Shown here: in pieces, positions 17,189-25,438 of the stretch
How positions within the stretch are numbered: the first letter of the stretch is position 1
Layout: each line of letters starts with the position of its first letter
NCBI GenBank assembly: GCA_963778465.1
Contig: CAVZUK010000003.1
Span: forward strand, 2,356,001-2,420,000
Direction of reading: 5' to 3'
DNA from: CAVZBW01 sp963778465
GTDB taxonomy: Bacteria; Actinomycetota; Acidimicrobiia; Acidimicrobiales; RAAP-2
Length of the DNA: 64,000 nucleotides
Made by a program: the position numbers and the translations under genes
Notes under the pieces: model-generated
What the model was told of the DNA's origin: nothing
What the model saw: only the letters and a program-made list of their open reading frames with translations
Database searches by the model: none

Positions 17189-17735
17189 GGCCGAGAAGGG
17201 GCAGATGTTGGAGGTGTTGCGCTCGGCCGCGCAGGGACGCGGGCGCGCCGACGGTCGGCTGCAGGCAGTCGAGGATCGTCTCGAGATCGAGGCACTCGTC
17301 CACCGGTACGGGTACCTGTGCGACTTCCGGCAGTGGGACGAGCTGATGGATCTGTACACCGACGACATCGAGAGGGTGCTCGGCGGGACGCTGGTGGAGC
17401 AGGTCAAGGGAAAGGAGGCGCTCCGCCCCCTCTACGAGAGCCTCCCCTTGCCGAATCGCGACGGCGCGAAGGGTGCGCCTGGGGCCCAGCAACTCGCGAC
17501 CTACGAGGTCAAGCACTTCATCACCGGCATCGTCGCGGACGTGCGCGGCGACGAGGCATCCGCGGTCGCCCGTTACACGATCTCCGCCGAGGGGGAGGTC
17601 GACGGCCAGCTCCAGCGGGGGACGCACGACGGCTCCTACGTGTTCCGCTTCCGCCGGACACCGGATGGCTGGAGGTTCTGCTTCATGCTGGTCGTCTCGG
17701 GGAACGCGCAAAACCCGATGTTCCAGCGGCGGTGA
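17178..17735 (+). CDS. SnoaL/NTF2-like protein, copy 2
   Basis: A 185-residue paralog of the preceding gene, overlapping it by 11 bases. Shared blocks include DRLEIEAL, HRYGYL, LGGTL, TISAEG, GTHDGSYVF and NAQNPMFQR. Differences cluster in the first 25 residues and in the loop before YEVKHFITGIV. Two diverged copies kept side by side suggest either a heteromer or two related substrates (inference). Its TGA is in frame with the following SDR reading, and no standard start codon lies between them before the GTG at 17766. Confidence 0.85.
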   Translation: MISEAEKGQMLEVLRSAAQGRGRADGRLQAVEDRLEIEALVHRYGYLCDFRQWDELMDLYTDDIERVLGGTLVEQVKGKEALRPLYESLPLPNRDGAKGAPGAQQLATYEVKHFITGIVADVRGDEASAVARYTISAEGEVDGQLQRGTHDGSYVFRFRRTPDGWRFCFMLVVSGNAQNPMFQRR

Positions 17736-17765
17736 CGCGCCATCCCTGACGATCTCCGGGGCAAG

Positions 17766-18512
17766 GTGGCCCTCGTGACGGGTGCCGCCGGCGGCATCGG
17801 GAGCGCGGTGAGCGCCGCCCTGGTCTCGGAGCGCTGCCGCGTCGCGATGGTCGACGTCGACGGCGCCGCCCTGTCGGCCGCTCGCGGCGGGCTCGAAGAG
17901 GAGGGCCGCAGGGTCGGAGCGGAGCTGTACGGGGTGGTCGCCGACGTCACCACCGAGGACGGTGCCCGCCGGGCGGTGGAGGACGCCACCGATCGCTACG
18001 GCCGGCTCGACGTGCTGGTCAACGTGGTCGGCGGCAGCCGGCCGGGCAAGGACGTGGTCGACACCGAGCTCGCCGACTGGGAGGACATGCTGCGGTACAA
18101 CCTCACCTCCACCTTCCTCATGTGCCGCAGCGCCATGCCCCATCTCGCCGCGGCGGGCGCGGGTGCGGTGGTCAACGTCTCGTCCGGCGCCGGCGTCCGC
18201 GGGATGCGGCGGAATCCGGGCTACTGCGCCGCCAAGGCCGGCGTGATCGGTCTGACCAAGGCCCTCGCCATCGATCACGCGGACAGTGGCGTCCGGGTCA
18301 ATGCGGTCGCGCCCGGTCCGGTCCTCACGCCGCTCATGCGTCGCAACCGGTCGCCCGAGGAGATCGAGGCGATGGGGCGCCTGGCCCTCGTCGGGCGAGT
18401 GGCGGATCCCGGGGAGGTGGCCGCCGCCGTGGTCTTCCTGGCCGGCGACGGCGCCAGCTATGTCACCGGCCAGACCGTCGAGGTCGACGGCGGCGTCCGG
18501 GGAGGAGTGTGA
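17766..18512 (+). CDS. SDR-family oxidoreductase with uncertain start
   Basis: At least 248 residues of a short-chain dehydrogenase: TGAAGGIG, VNVVGG in the NNAG position, Ser in VSSGAG, YCAAK and VEVDGGV. The family normally starts a few residues before the first strand, and matching residues (PDDLRGK) are indeed encoded just upstream. They have no ATG, GTG or TTG before the in-frame TGA of the SnoaL-like gene at 17733-17735. The options are a short form starting at GTG 17766, an unusual start such as the ATC at 17742, or a low level of read-through. I list the conservative start. Confidence 0.82.
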   Translation: MALVTGAAGGIGSAVSAALVSERCRVAMVDVDGAALSAARGGLEEEGRRVGAELYGVVADVTTEDGARRAVEDATDRYGRLDVLVNVVGGSRPGKDVVDTELADWEDMLRYNLTSTFLMCRSAMPHLAAAGAGAVVNVSSGAGVRGMRRNPGYCAAKAGVIGLTKALAIDHADSGVRVNAVAPGPVLTPLMRRNRSPEEIEAMGRLALVGRVADPGEVAAAVVFLAGDGASYVTGQTVEVDGGVRGGV

Positions 18513-18514
18513 CG

Positions 18515-19276
18515 ATGGACTCTGCGTTCACGGGGCGGGTGGCCCTGGTCACGGGTTCGGGGCAGGGGATCGGCCGGGCCACGGCCAAGCGCCTGGCCCA
18601 CGAGGGCGCCGCGGTGGCGGTCAACGACGTAGTCGCCGAGCGAGTGCACGGCGTGGTCGGAGAGATCCGGGACTCAGGTGGCGTGGCGACGGCCGCAGTG
18701 GGGGACGTCACCGACCGCCGCGCGGTCGCGTCGATGGTCAATTCGATCACCGAGGAGCTGGGACCGGTCGACATCCTCGTCAACAACGCCGGGGGTGCGC
18801 CCCCCGGCGCCGCGTGGAGCACGTTTGCCCAAGCGACGATCGACGACCTCGTCCGTTTCATCGAATTCAACCTCGGCAGCGCCATGCTCTGCACCCGAGC
18901 GGTCATCAACCCGATGATCGATCGGGGATGGGGCAAGGTGGTGTGCGTCTCGTCGATCTCCGCGACCTGGGGACAGCGCGCCGGCGCCGGGTACGCGTCG
19001 GGCAAGGCCGGACTGCACGGGTTCGTGCGCTCGCTCGCCAAGGAGGTGGCGGCCTCGGGCGTCAACGTCAACGGGGTGGTGATCGGGTGCGCCCCCCATC
19101 CGTCGCGCACGGCCGAGCGCGAGGCGCTGATCAACACGTGGAACCACTTCGGCCGCCACGGCAGCTACGAGGAGTTCGCTGCCGCCATCGCCTTCTTGTG
19201 CTCCGACGGCGCCTCGTACCTCTCGGGCACCATGCTCGAGGTCGACGGGGGGATCACGAAGTTCAACCTTCTGTGA
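18515..19276 (+). CDS. SDR-family oxidoreductase
   Basis: A 253-residue short-chain dehydrogenase with TGSGQGIG near 14-21, NNAGG, Ser in VSSIS, and YASGK. It ends with VDGGITKF. A clear GGAGGAG site at the end of the previous gene places the ATG at 18515. It is the last gene of the long rightward run; a convergent cyclase-family gene starts its 3' end 63 bases later. I saw no strong terminator in that short gap. Confidence 0.92.
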   Translation: MDSAFTGRVALVTGSGQGIGRATAKRLAHEGAAVAVNDVVAERVHGVVGEIRDSGGVATAAVGDVTDRRAVASMVNSITEELGPVDILVNNAGGAPPGAAWSTFAQATIDDLVRFIEFNLGSAMLCTRAVINPMIDRGWGKVVCVSSISATWGQRAGAGYASGKAGLHGFVRSLAKEVAASGVNVNGVVIGCAPHPSRTAEREALINTWNHFGRHGSYEEFAAAIAFLCSDGASYLSGTMLEVDGGITKFNLL

Positions 19277-19339
19277 ATCTCGCGATGGCGTCGGCGACGT
19301 GATCACCTCACCGGCGCATCCGCTCCCCGAATAGGCAGG

Positions 19340-20413
19340 TCAGGCCAGGGTCCGGGCTCCCGGCTGCCCGAGGGCCAGCGGCGGAGCGTTGCACGACACC
19401 GCACCCTTCGCCGGCATCGGACTGAGACAGAAGACGAATTCGTAGACGCCGTCGTCCGCCAATTGGTCGGTGGGAATGGCCTCGCCGATGCGAATGCCGA
19501 AGCGGGCCGAGAGCTCCTGGTGGCACGGCATCTGGTAGCCGTGGGTCACGTGATCATCGATCACCTCGAAGCACCATGAGTCGCTGCCGATGAGGGCCGG
19601 TCGTTTCGCCGCCAGGTACCGGCACTCGCGCAGGAAGGGTCCGGGGGGACCGGCCTCGATGTAGCGCGCCGGATCGGCATCGATGAGCTCGCGCCATCCC
19701 GTGTGCAGGAGCACGACATCGCCCGGTCCGATCGGCGTCTCCAGCCCCTCCCAGGCGAGCGCCGCCTCGATGTCTTCGACCGTGATCCGGTAGTTGGGGC
19801 GGAGGAAGGGCCGGCCGTTGGGGGCTCGCTCGACGAGGTCGAGACGCTCTCGCGCCACGGCGCAGCCGACGATGTCGAGCAGAACGCCACGGGTCACGAT
19901 CGGCCCCATCGTCTCGGCGCCGAGCCGGCTGGTGCCCCAGGTGCGCGCGATGTCGGGTCCGAGGAAGCCGTTGTAGAACATCTGGGCTACGCCGACGTGT
20001 TGGAGCCCGTTGATCTTCGTGCCCATGTTGTAGGTAAGCGACACGCGCTCCTCGTGGACGCTCGAGCGACCGCGACCCTGGGGCTCCGGGTCGGTGACGA
20101 TGCCCGCGAAGCCCTCTGGCGGCGAGTAGCCGGTGACCACCAGCCGCTGCTCGTAGGCGCGGTCGCCCCAGGCCGGATAGCCCTCCCTCATCGTCTCGGC
20201 GAGGGCGTACGTCCTCACCGGTTCGCCGGGGCGCAGCAAGGCGAGCGCGCTCGCCGTCTTCTCCGGCGTCACCTCGTTGAACGTGCCGCGCTCGTCCCCG
20301 GGCCCATAGGGGCCCGGCACCCATTGGCCCGCCTCGACGGCGGCCGTGTCGAACATCTCGTCGTCGAACTCGTCGTCGAGCACCTCGTCGTCGAACACCT
20401 CGTCGTCGGACAT
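19340..20413 (-). CDS. Cyclase-family hydrolase with acidic repeat at its start
   Basis: A 357-residue protein of the Cyclase family. The core opens WVPGPYGPGDERGTFNEVTP and includes GDVVLLHTGWRELI, matching the GPGDVVLVRTGY of the gene at 6906. The usual metal-binding His-rich loop is here MGTKINGLQHVG. The first 22 residues are a run of Asp, Glu and hydrophobics encoded by a tandem repeat. Likely role: hydrolysis of a cyclic amide, ester or lactone. The start at 20413 (ATG) is favoured over an upstream GTG at 20458. Confidence 0.8.
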   Translation of the reverse strand: MSDDEVFDDEVLDDEFDDEMFDTAAVEAGQWVPGPYGPGDERGTFNEVTPEKTASALALLRPGEPVRTYALAETMREGYPAWGDRAYEQRLVVTGYSPPEGFAGIVTDPEPQGRGRSSVHEERVSLTYNMGTKINGLQHVGVAQMFYNGFLGPDIARTWGTSRLGAETMGPIVTRGVLLDIVGCAVARERLDLVERAPNGRPFLRPNYRITVEDIEAALAWEGLETPIGPGDVVLLHTGWRELIDADPARYIEAGPPGPFLRECRYLAAKRPALIGSDSWCFEVIDDHVTHGYQMPCHQELSARFGIRIGEAIPTDQLADDGVYEFVFCLSPMPAKGAVSCNAPPLALGQPGARTLA

Positions 20414-20416
20414 CTC
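20351..20416. repeat. Short tandem repeat encoding an acidic amino terminus
   Basis: About five units of a 12-15 base repeat resembling GAACACCTCGTCGTC lie across the 5' end of the cyclase gene. On the coding strand they give DDEV/DDEF-like units. Unit number could vary by slippage without breaking the frame, because unit lengths are multiples of three. Confidence 0.7.
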
Positions 20417-20462
20417 GGGCCCCGATCGCCGGCCCGTCGACCCGCTCACCGACACCACCCCG

Positions 20463-20921
20463 TCACCTGATCGCCGGTCCGTTGAGGAGCTGCGTCTCGA
20501 TCTCGGCCGCCGCGGCCAGCTCCCGACGCAACTGGCGGCGCGCCGTCCGGGCCCAGTCGGTCGGTCCGGCGGCGTGCAGGGCCACCACCAGTTGGTCCAG
20601 GTCGGCTAGCAGGCGGAGGTGAGTGGCCAGCGGACCCGACGGTGGGCCGCCGTCGGGCTCCTCCCTCGGTTCGGCTCGGGCGGCGTTGCCCCGGCCGCGC
20701 CGATCCAGCTCGCCATGTGCGCGAGCGGCCGCGACCGCGAGCAGCGCATTCTCTTGTTCCAAGGAATCGAATTGTCGCGGCCAGGCTTCGCCCAGGCGGC
20801 GCAACAGGGCGACCACGCGCCGGCGTTGACGTTCGCCAAACTCGTCCCCGCCGGCCAGCTGGCCGGACCCGATCGCTCGCGCCGCCCTGCTCAACAATGC
20901 CCCCATCACGGCGTAGAACAT
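20463..20921 (-). CDS. DUF6285-like protein
   Basis: A 152-residue helical protein, MFYAVMGALLSRA at the start and rich in Arg, Ala and Leu. It resembles the small DUF6285 proteins that I recall being encoded next to acyl-CoA-linked phosphotransferases; that assignment rests on context and general pattern. The ribosome site GGAAGGGAG lies about 10 bases before the ATG. It follows a phosphotransferase gene by 38 bases on the same strand, which fits. No catalytic motif is visible; a partner or regulatory subunit is possible. Confidence 0.65.
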   Translation of the reverse strand: MFYAVMGALLSRAARAIGSGQLAGGDEFGERQRRRVVALLRRLGEAWPRQFDSLEQENALLAVAAARAHGELDRRGRGNAARAEPREEPDGGPPSGPLATHLRLLADLDQLVVALHAAGPTDWARTARRQLRRELAAAAEIETQLLNGPAIR

Positions 20922-20959
20922 TCGTCCAACTCTCCCTTCCGGTCGCCGTGTCCTGCCGT

Positions 20960-22078
20960 CTAGCGGATGTCGTGGTCTCCGTCTTCGAACCGTTCGATCA
21001 GGTCCACCAGCTCGACCGTGCCGGTGCTGATCAGGGGGTAGGAGGTCAGGCTGGTGAGGTCGTCGGCCGGCGCACGGTCGACCTGGTAGGCGATGGCATT
21101 GAGGATCTGGGCCAGCTCCACGTACTGCCAGTACGCCAGGTAGTAATGGAGCCGGCGGAGGTCGACCGGCTGCCCGGTCTCCTCCTCGTAGCCGGTCACC
21201 ATGTCTTCGGCCGTCATGAGCATCCCCATCAGCTCGGGCCGGCGATGCCGGGCCATGGGCATGCACAGGAAGGCGAGGTCGACCATGGGATCGCCGAGGC
21301 CGGCCCTCTCCCAATCGAGCAACGCAACCACTCGGTCGTCGCGCCACACGATGTTGCCGATCCGGAAGTCGCCGTGCACGAGCGTGGCGTCACCCGGATC
21401 CACCTCGGGGACGTTGTCGTGCAACCACATCCAGGCGTCGCGAGCTACCGGGCTGGCCCCCCACCGGGGGGCCACGTTCTCCTCGATCTTCGCCATCAGC
21501 CGGTCGATCACGTCCCCCACCTGCTCCGACGGGCTGCGATCCACCCGCAGGACGGCGCTGAGCGACGGCTGCCGCCATTCAAAACCGCGCAGGGCGGCGA
21601 GCACCCCGAGCAGCCGCCGGCTCACCGCCCGTCGCCGCCCGGTGTCACGCCACGCCGGCCACCGGTCGATCGTGCGGACGTCGGGCACGTCCCCGGCGAC
21701 ATGCTCCATCACCTCCACCGGACGGCCCGCCACCACCGGCTCGGACGTATAGGCGAGCAGGGGCGCAACCGGCACTGCGCTGTGGGCCAACGCCTGCAGC
21801 AACAGGGCCTCCTTGTCCGGCTCGTACGGTGCGAGCGGGCCGTCGAGCGGCGGCCGTTTCACCACGAGGCGGAGTCGACGCTCGGGAGAACCGGTCTCCG
21901 CCACGTCGACGACGAACGTCTCCCACGACAAGCCGCCGGCGTGGCGGTGCAGCGAGACGACCGTGACCCCGGACCACTCGGGAAGCGCATGGTCAGCCAG
22001 GTAGGACGCCAGGCTGCCGCGGAGATCGTCGGCGCCGTCCCTGGGATCCGGTGAGCCCTCGGGAACGGCGCCGGTCAC
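20960..22078 (-). CDS. APH/ACAD10-type phosphotransferase
   Basis: A 372-residue kinase-fold protein of the aminoglycoside-phosphotransferase superfamily. The catalytic loop is LVHGDFRIGNIV and the metal-binding segment is LLDWERAGLGDPMVDLA. In catabolic clusters such proteins resemble the kinase domain of ACAD10/ACAD11, which phosphorylates 4-hydroxyacyl-CoA so that the hydroxyl can be eliminated (known of those proteins). A similar role is plausible here but not proven. The GTG start overlaps the amidohydrolase stop (GTGA), and a DUF6285-like gene follows. Confidence 0.88.
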   Translation of the reverse strand: MTGAVPEGSPDPRDGADDLRGSLASYLADHALPEWSGVTVVSLHRHAGGLSWETFVVDVAETGSPERRLRLVVKRPPLDGPLAPYEPDKEALLLQALAHSAVPVAPLLAYTSEPVVAGRPVEVMEHVAGDVPDVRTIDRWPAWRDTGRRRAVSRRLLGVLAALRGFEWRQPSLSAVLRVDRSPSEQVGDVIDRLMAKIEENVAPRWGASPVARDAWMWLHDNVPEVDPGDATLVHGDFRIGNIVWRDDRVVALLDWERAGLGDPMVDLAFLCMPMARHRRPELMGMLMTAEDMVTGYEEETGQPVDLRRLHYYLAYWQYVELAQILNAIAYQVDRAPADDLTSLTSYPLISTGTVELVDLIERFEDGDHDIR

Positions 22079-23259
22079 CGGGAATCGCCCCGGACGATCC
22101 TCAACCCGTTGTCGCGCATCACCCGGCGCTGATCCGAGGCATCGAGAGGCGTCAGGATGCGCAGGTAGTCGGCGGGCTCGGCCAGTCCCTCGGCATGGGG
22201 CCAGTCCGATCCGAGCACCAGGGAATCGACGCTCAAGACGTCGACGAGGGCCGAGATATCGTCCTCGGGAAAGGGCGTGACCAGCACGTGCCGGCCAAAG
22301 ATGGCGCTCGGCCGTTCCGTGAGCGTGCCCCCGATCCAGGGACCGTTCCTGCCCATGCCCCGCATCTTGTCCATGCGCCGGACGAGGTAGGGCACCCACT
22401 CGCAGCCGTTCTCCACCGAGACCACCCGGAGGTTGGGGAAGCGGCCGAAGAGGTTGTCGTAGATCAGCGACGAGAGGGTATCCATGATCGGTCGGTCCCC
22501 GTAGGTGTTGGCCCACTGCCACGCGGACATCTCGAAGTCGGAGGGGTTGGGCTCCTGGCCCCACAGGGTGGAGACCTGCTCGTTGTACGAGGATTCCGTC
22601 ATGTGGAAGACGACCGAGATCCCCGCCTCGTTGATGCGGGCCCAAAACGGATCGAAGTACGGATCGCCGGGCGATCGCCCGTAGGCGGGTCCGGGCCGCA
22701 GGCCCACGACCCGGGCACCCCGGGCGAGCAGCCATTCGAGCTCGTCAACGGCTCGGCCGAGATCGCGCAGCGAGACGGCCGCCACCGGGTGGATCCGGCC
22801 CTGGTAGGAGAAGCCCCACTCCTCGTCCAGGTACCGGTTGAAGGCGCGAAAATTCAAATAGAGGTCGTCGGGACTCTCGAAGAAGTGCTCCACCACGAGG
22901 GCCACCGAGGGGAAGAGCACGCAGGCTTCGATGCCCTGCGCGTCCATCACCGCCAACCGCGCGTCGCGGTGCTGGTACTCGGGTTTGACCTCGGTCCACC
23001 GGTACGCCTCCTGGCCGGTCGCCCCACCCTTCATCTTGGCCAGCATCTCGCGGAGGGAGCCGGGTCGACCGACCTCGTCGTAGATCCGCGCCTCGATGAA
23101 GGTCACCTCGCGCTGGCCCGCCACGATCACCTCGCGCCCGTCGTCCAGCACGACCGGTCGCACGGCCCGGTCCAACGAAGCCGCGTCCATGTACCGGGTG
23201 AACGAATCCCGCGGCTCGTAGAAGTGGTTGTCTACGTCGACCATGCGGTAGTCCAACAT
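22075..23259 (-). CDS. Amidohydrolase-2 family metal-dependent hydrolase/decarboxylase
   Basis: A 394-residue TIM-barrel amidohydrolase-2 protein. The first metal site is VDVDNHFYEP (Asp-x-x-His form), and the late Asp lies in LGSDWPHAEG. The family includes decarboxylases of aromatic and related acids as well as hydrolases. GGAGGAG precedes the ATG at 23259; longer in-frame starts have no such site. It is the first gene of an operon with the phosphotransferase and the DUF6285-like gene. Three further members of the family are in this window (39217, 52888, 57019). Confidence 0.88.
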   Translation of the reverse strand: MLDYRMVDVDNHFYEPRDSFTRYMDAASLDRAVRPVVLDDGREVIVAGQREVTFIEARIYDEVGRPGSLREMLAKMKGGATGQEAYRWTEVKPEYQHRDARLAVMDAQGIEACVLFPSVALVVEHFFESPDDLYLNFRAFNRYLDEEWGFSYQGRIHPVAAVSLRDLGRAVDELEWLLARGARVVGLRPGPAYGRSPGDPYFDPFWARINEAGISVVFHMTESSYNEQVSTLWGQEPNPSDFEMSAWQWANTYGDRPIMDTLSSLIYDNLFGRFPNLRVVSVENGCEWVPYLVRRMDKMRGMGRNGPWIGGTLTERPSAIFGRHVLVTPFPEDDISALVDVLSVDSLVLGSDWPHAEGLAEPADYLRILTPLDASDQRRVMRDNGLRIVRGDSR

Positions 23260-23365
23260 CCGTCTCCTCCTTGCCGGCGCCTCGTCCGTCTCCGCGGCGA
23301 TCGGGGTGCGACGATCGCTCTCAGTCTCCCACAGGGGCCATCTGGGCACACCGGGTGTTTGGTCC

Positions 23366-24220
23366 TTACCGGACGAAGGTTTGGTCACCCTCGAGCGGGC
23401 GCGCCACCGGGTGGCGCTCGATGAATCCGGCGATCGCCGAGTAGGTCTCCTCGGGCGCCTCCAGCGCCGTCATATGGCCGACGCCGGGCAAGACCACCAG
23501 CTCGGCTCCGGGGATCTCGGCAGCCAGCAGCCGGCTGGGCTTGACGAACAACCGGTCGTGCTCGCCCAGGAGCACGAGGGTCGGGCAACCGATCTTCCGC
23601 AGCCACGGGATGTGCGGGTCGGGGTCGTCGTAGAAGGATCGGATGAAGGCGGCGATGACGTCGGGATCCCCGAGTCGCGCCATCTCCTCGAACAGAGCCC
23701 AGAGCCGCTGGCGATCCGGGTGGAGGTCGAGCTGCTCGAGGAACAGCCCAGGGCTCGCACGTAGGGAGGACATGATGTCGTCCCACCGATGGCCGGCGTA
23801 CCGGGGAGCCATCACGTCGCGAGGGTCTTGGCGCCCCGGCTGGGTGGCGGCACCCGTGTCGGTCAGGATGAGGCTGGCAAGTCGAGCCTGGTCCCGCATC
23901 GCCACCCGGAGGGCCACCATCCCGCCGGTGGCGTGACTCACCAGGTGAAATCGTTCTTGGCCGAGATGGTCGGCCAGCGCCTCGATGTCCGTCGCCATGG
24001 TGGTGACGTCGAAGCCCTTCGGCTCGCCGGCGACGACCGTGCGCCCGTGGGCCCGCAGGTCCATGCTCACCACCCGGTGTCGGGCCGAGAGCCGGGCCGC
24101 GATCCCCGTGACGCCCCAATAGAGCGCGTTCTCGTTGAGCCCGTGCACCATCATCACCAGCTCGCCGGACCCGAGATCGTCGTAGTGGGTGCGGGCGTTG
24201 CCCCGAGGCAGGGTGGGCAC
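23366..24220 (-). CDS. Alpha/beta-hydrolase fold protein with Ala at the nucleophile position
   Basis: A 284-residue alpha/beta-hydrolase fold protein. The oxyanion region MMVHGLNE, the acid in LLGEHDRLF and the His in GVGHMTA are in place. The nucleophile elbow, normally G-H-S-x-G-G, reads S95-H96-A97-T98-G99-G100, so the expected serine is alanine. The codon is GCC, so this is not a Ser codon misread. Ordinary esterase chemistry is unlikely; it could be a lyase-like or cofactor-free enzyme, a binding protein, or an inactive relative. GTG start 2 bases after the luciferase-like stop, so the two genes form one unit. Confidence 0.85.
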   Translation of the reverse strand: MPTLPRGNARTHYDDLGSGELVMMVHGLNENALYWGVTGIAARLSARHRVVSMDLRAHGRTVVAGEPKGFDVTTMATDIEALADHLGQERFHLVSHATGGMVALRVAMRDQARLASLILTDTGAATQPGRQDPRDVMAPRYAGHRWDDIMSSLRASPGLFLEQLDLHPDRQRLWALFEEMARLGDPDVIAAFIRSFYDDPDPHIPWLRKIGCPTLVLLGEHDRLFVKPSRLLAAEIPGAELVVLPGVGHMTALEAPEETYSAIAGFIERHPVARPLEGDQTFVR

Positions 24221-24222
24221 GG

Positions 24223-25404
24223 TCAGGCGGAGAAGATCGGCAGGATCTCCTCCCCGATCCTCCGGATGCTGCCGAGGGCGTCCTCGTGGTCGAGCCACCC
24301 GTACTGCTGGAAGCAGAGCAGGCGATCGACGCCCAGATCCCGGTACTTCTTCATCTTGGTCATGCAGGTATCGACGTCGCCGATGATCATGGAGTCCATC
24401 GGCTCCAGGACCTCCAGGGCCTCCTCGGGGTCCAGCTCGTAGCCGAGAGCCTGCCGGTTGAGGAGGCGGATCACCGGCACCGGGTCATCCGGATCCGTGT
24501 CGCTCTCGATGTCCTCCTTGCCGGTCGACTCCCAAGCCGCGCCGGTGTCCGGCGCCAGCTGGCCCCGGATGCCGCCGATGATGAGGTGTCTCGGCGTCTC
24601 GAACACCCGGGGCATCCGGTTCACGTACCAAAGGACGCTCTCGGCCGCCCGGCTCCGGATCGCCTCTTCCCTGGTGGCCGCGCAGTGCACGAAGGTGAAG
24701 ATCCCCAACTGGTCGTTGACGGTCTCGCCGGAGGGGCCGGTCGAGTCCGACAGACCCTCGAGGTAGGCCCGGCGGAGGATCTCCAGGTTCTCCAGGGGCG
24801 TGAGGAGCGTCACCCCGAGGGCGCCGACCCCGAGCGTCCCGGCCAGTCGGAAGGCGTCCGCGCTGGTGCACGTCTGCCACATCCGTGGATGGGGCCGCTG
24901 CAGGGGTTTGGGCACCACGTTGCGTGTGGGTATGCGGATGAGATCGCTCTCCCAGCTGAACGCCTCCTCGTTCCACATGCGCGGCAGCATGTGGAAGAGC
25001 TCGCCCATCTGGTCTCGGGTGATGGATCCGTCGATGCCAAAGGCATCCCACTCGGCTCCGGCGGAGCGGGCGAGGCCGAGCTCCAGCCGCCCGTTGCTCA
25101 CGATGTCGAGGAAAGCCGCCCGCTCGGCGATGCGGATCGGATGATTGATGGTGAAGGGGGACAGCACACCGGAATGACCGATTCGCATGCGGGAGGTATT
25201 CGCCGCGACCAGGGTGTTCAACAGCTCCGGCGTGGAGCTGAGGCTGAACTCCACAGCCCCGTGATGCTCCACGCTCCACCAGCAGCCGTAGTCGAGCGAG
25301 TCGGCAAGGCGCGCCTGCTCGAGTGCGTTGTCGATCACCCGCGCCTCGTACTCGCGTGTCCAGGGCTGCGCGCGCTGGAGCTCGGAGAACATGTCGATCA
25401 ACAT
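24223..25404 (-). CDS. Luciferase-like (LLM-class) flavin/F420 oxidoreductase
   Basis: A 393-residue TIM-barrel protein of the luciferase-like superfamily, clearly related in layout to the one at 5755. Landmarks are SVEHHG near 44-49, IGHSGVL, HPIRIAERAAFLD and LGLARSAG. It would use FMNH2 or F420H2/F420. It lies between a TetR gene, 34 bases upstream and on the same strand, and an alpha/beta-fold gene 2 bases downstream. A ribosome site AGGGGGG precedes the ATG. The tight link to a serine-less alpha/beta protein is a feature worth testing. Confidence 0.88.
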   Translation of the reverse strand: MLIDMFSELQRAQPWTREYEARVIDNALEQARLADSLDYGCWWSVEHHGAVEFSLSSTPELLNTLVAANTSRMRIGHSGVLSPFTINHPIRIAERAAFLDIVSNGRLELGLARSAGAEWDAFGIDGSITRDQMGELFHMLPRMWNEEAFSWESDLIRIPTRNVVPKPLQRPHPRMWQTCTSADAFRLAGTLGVGALGVTLLTPLENLEILRRAYLEGLSDSTGPSGETVNDQLGIFTFVHCAATREEAIRSRAAESVLWYVNRMPRVFETPRHLIIGGIRGQLAPDTGAAWESTGKEDIESDTDPDDPVPVIRLLNRQALGYELDPEEALEVLEPMDSMIIGDVDTCMTKMKKYRDLGVDRLLCFQQYGWLDHEDALGSIRRIGEEILPIFSA

Positions 25405-25438
25405 GGGCCGAGAACCCCCCTTCCTCTGATAGCGGTCG

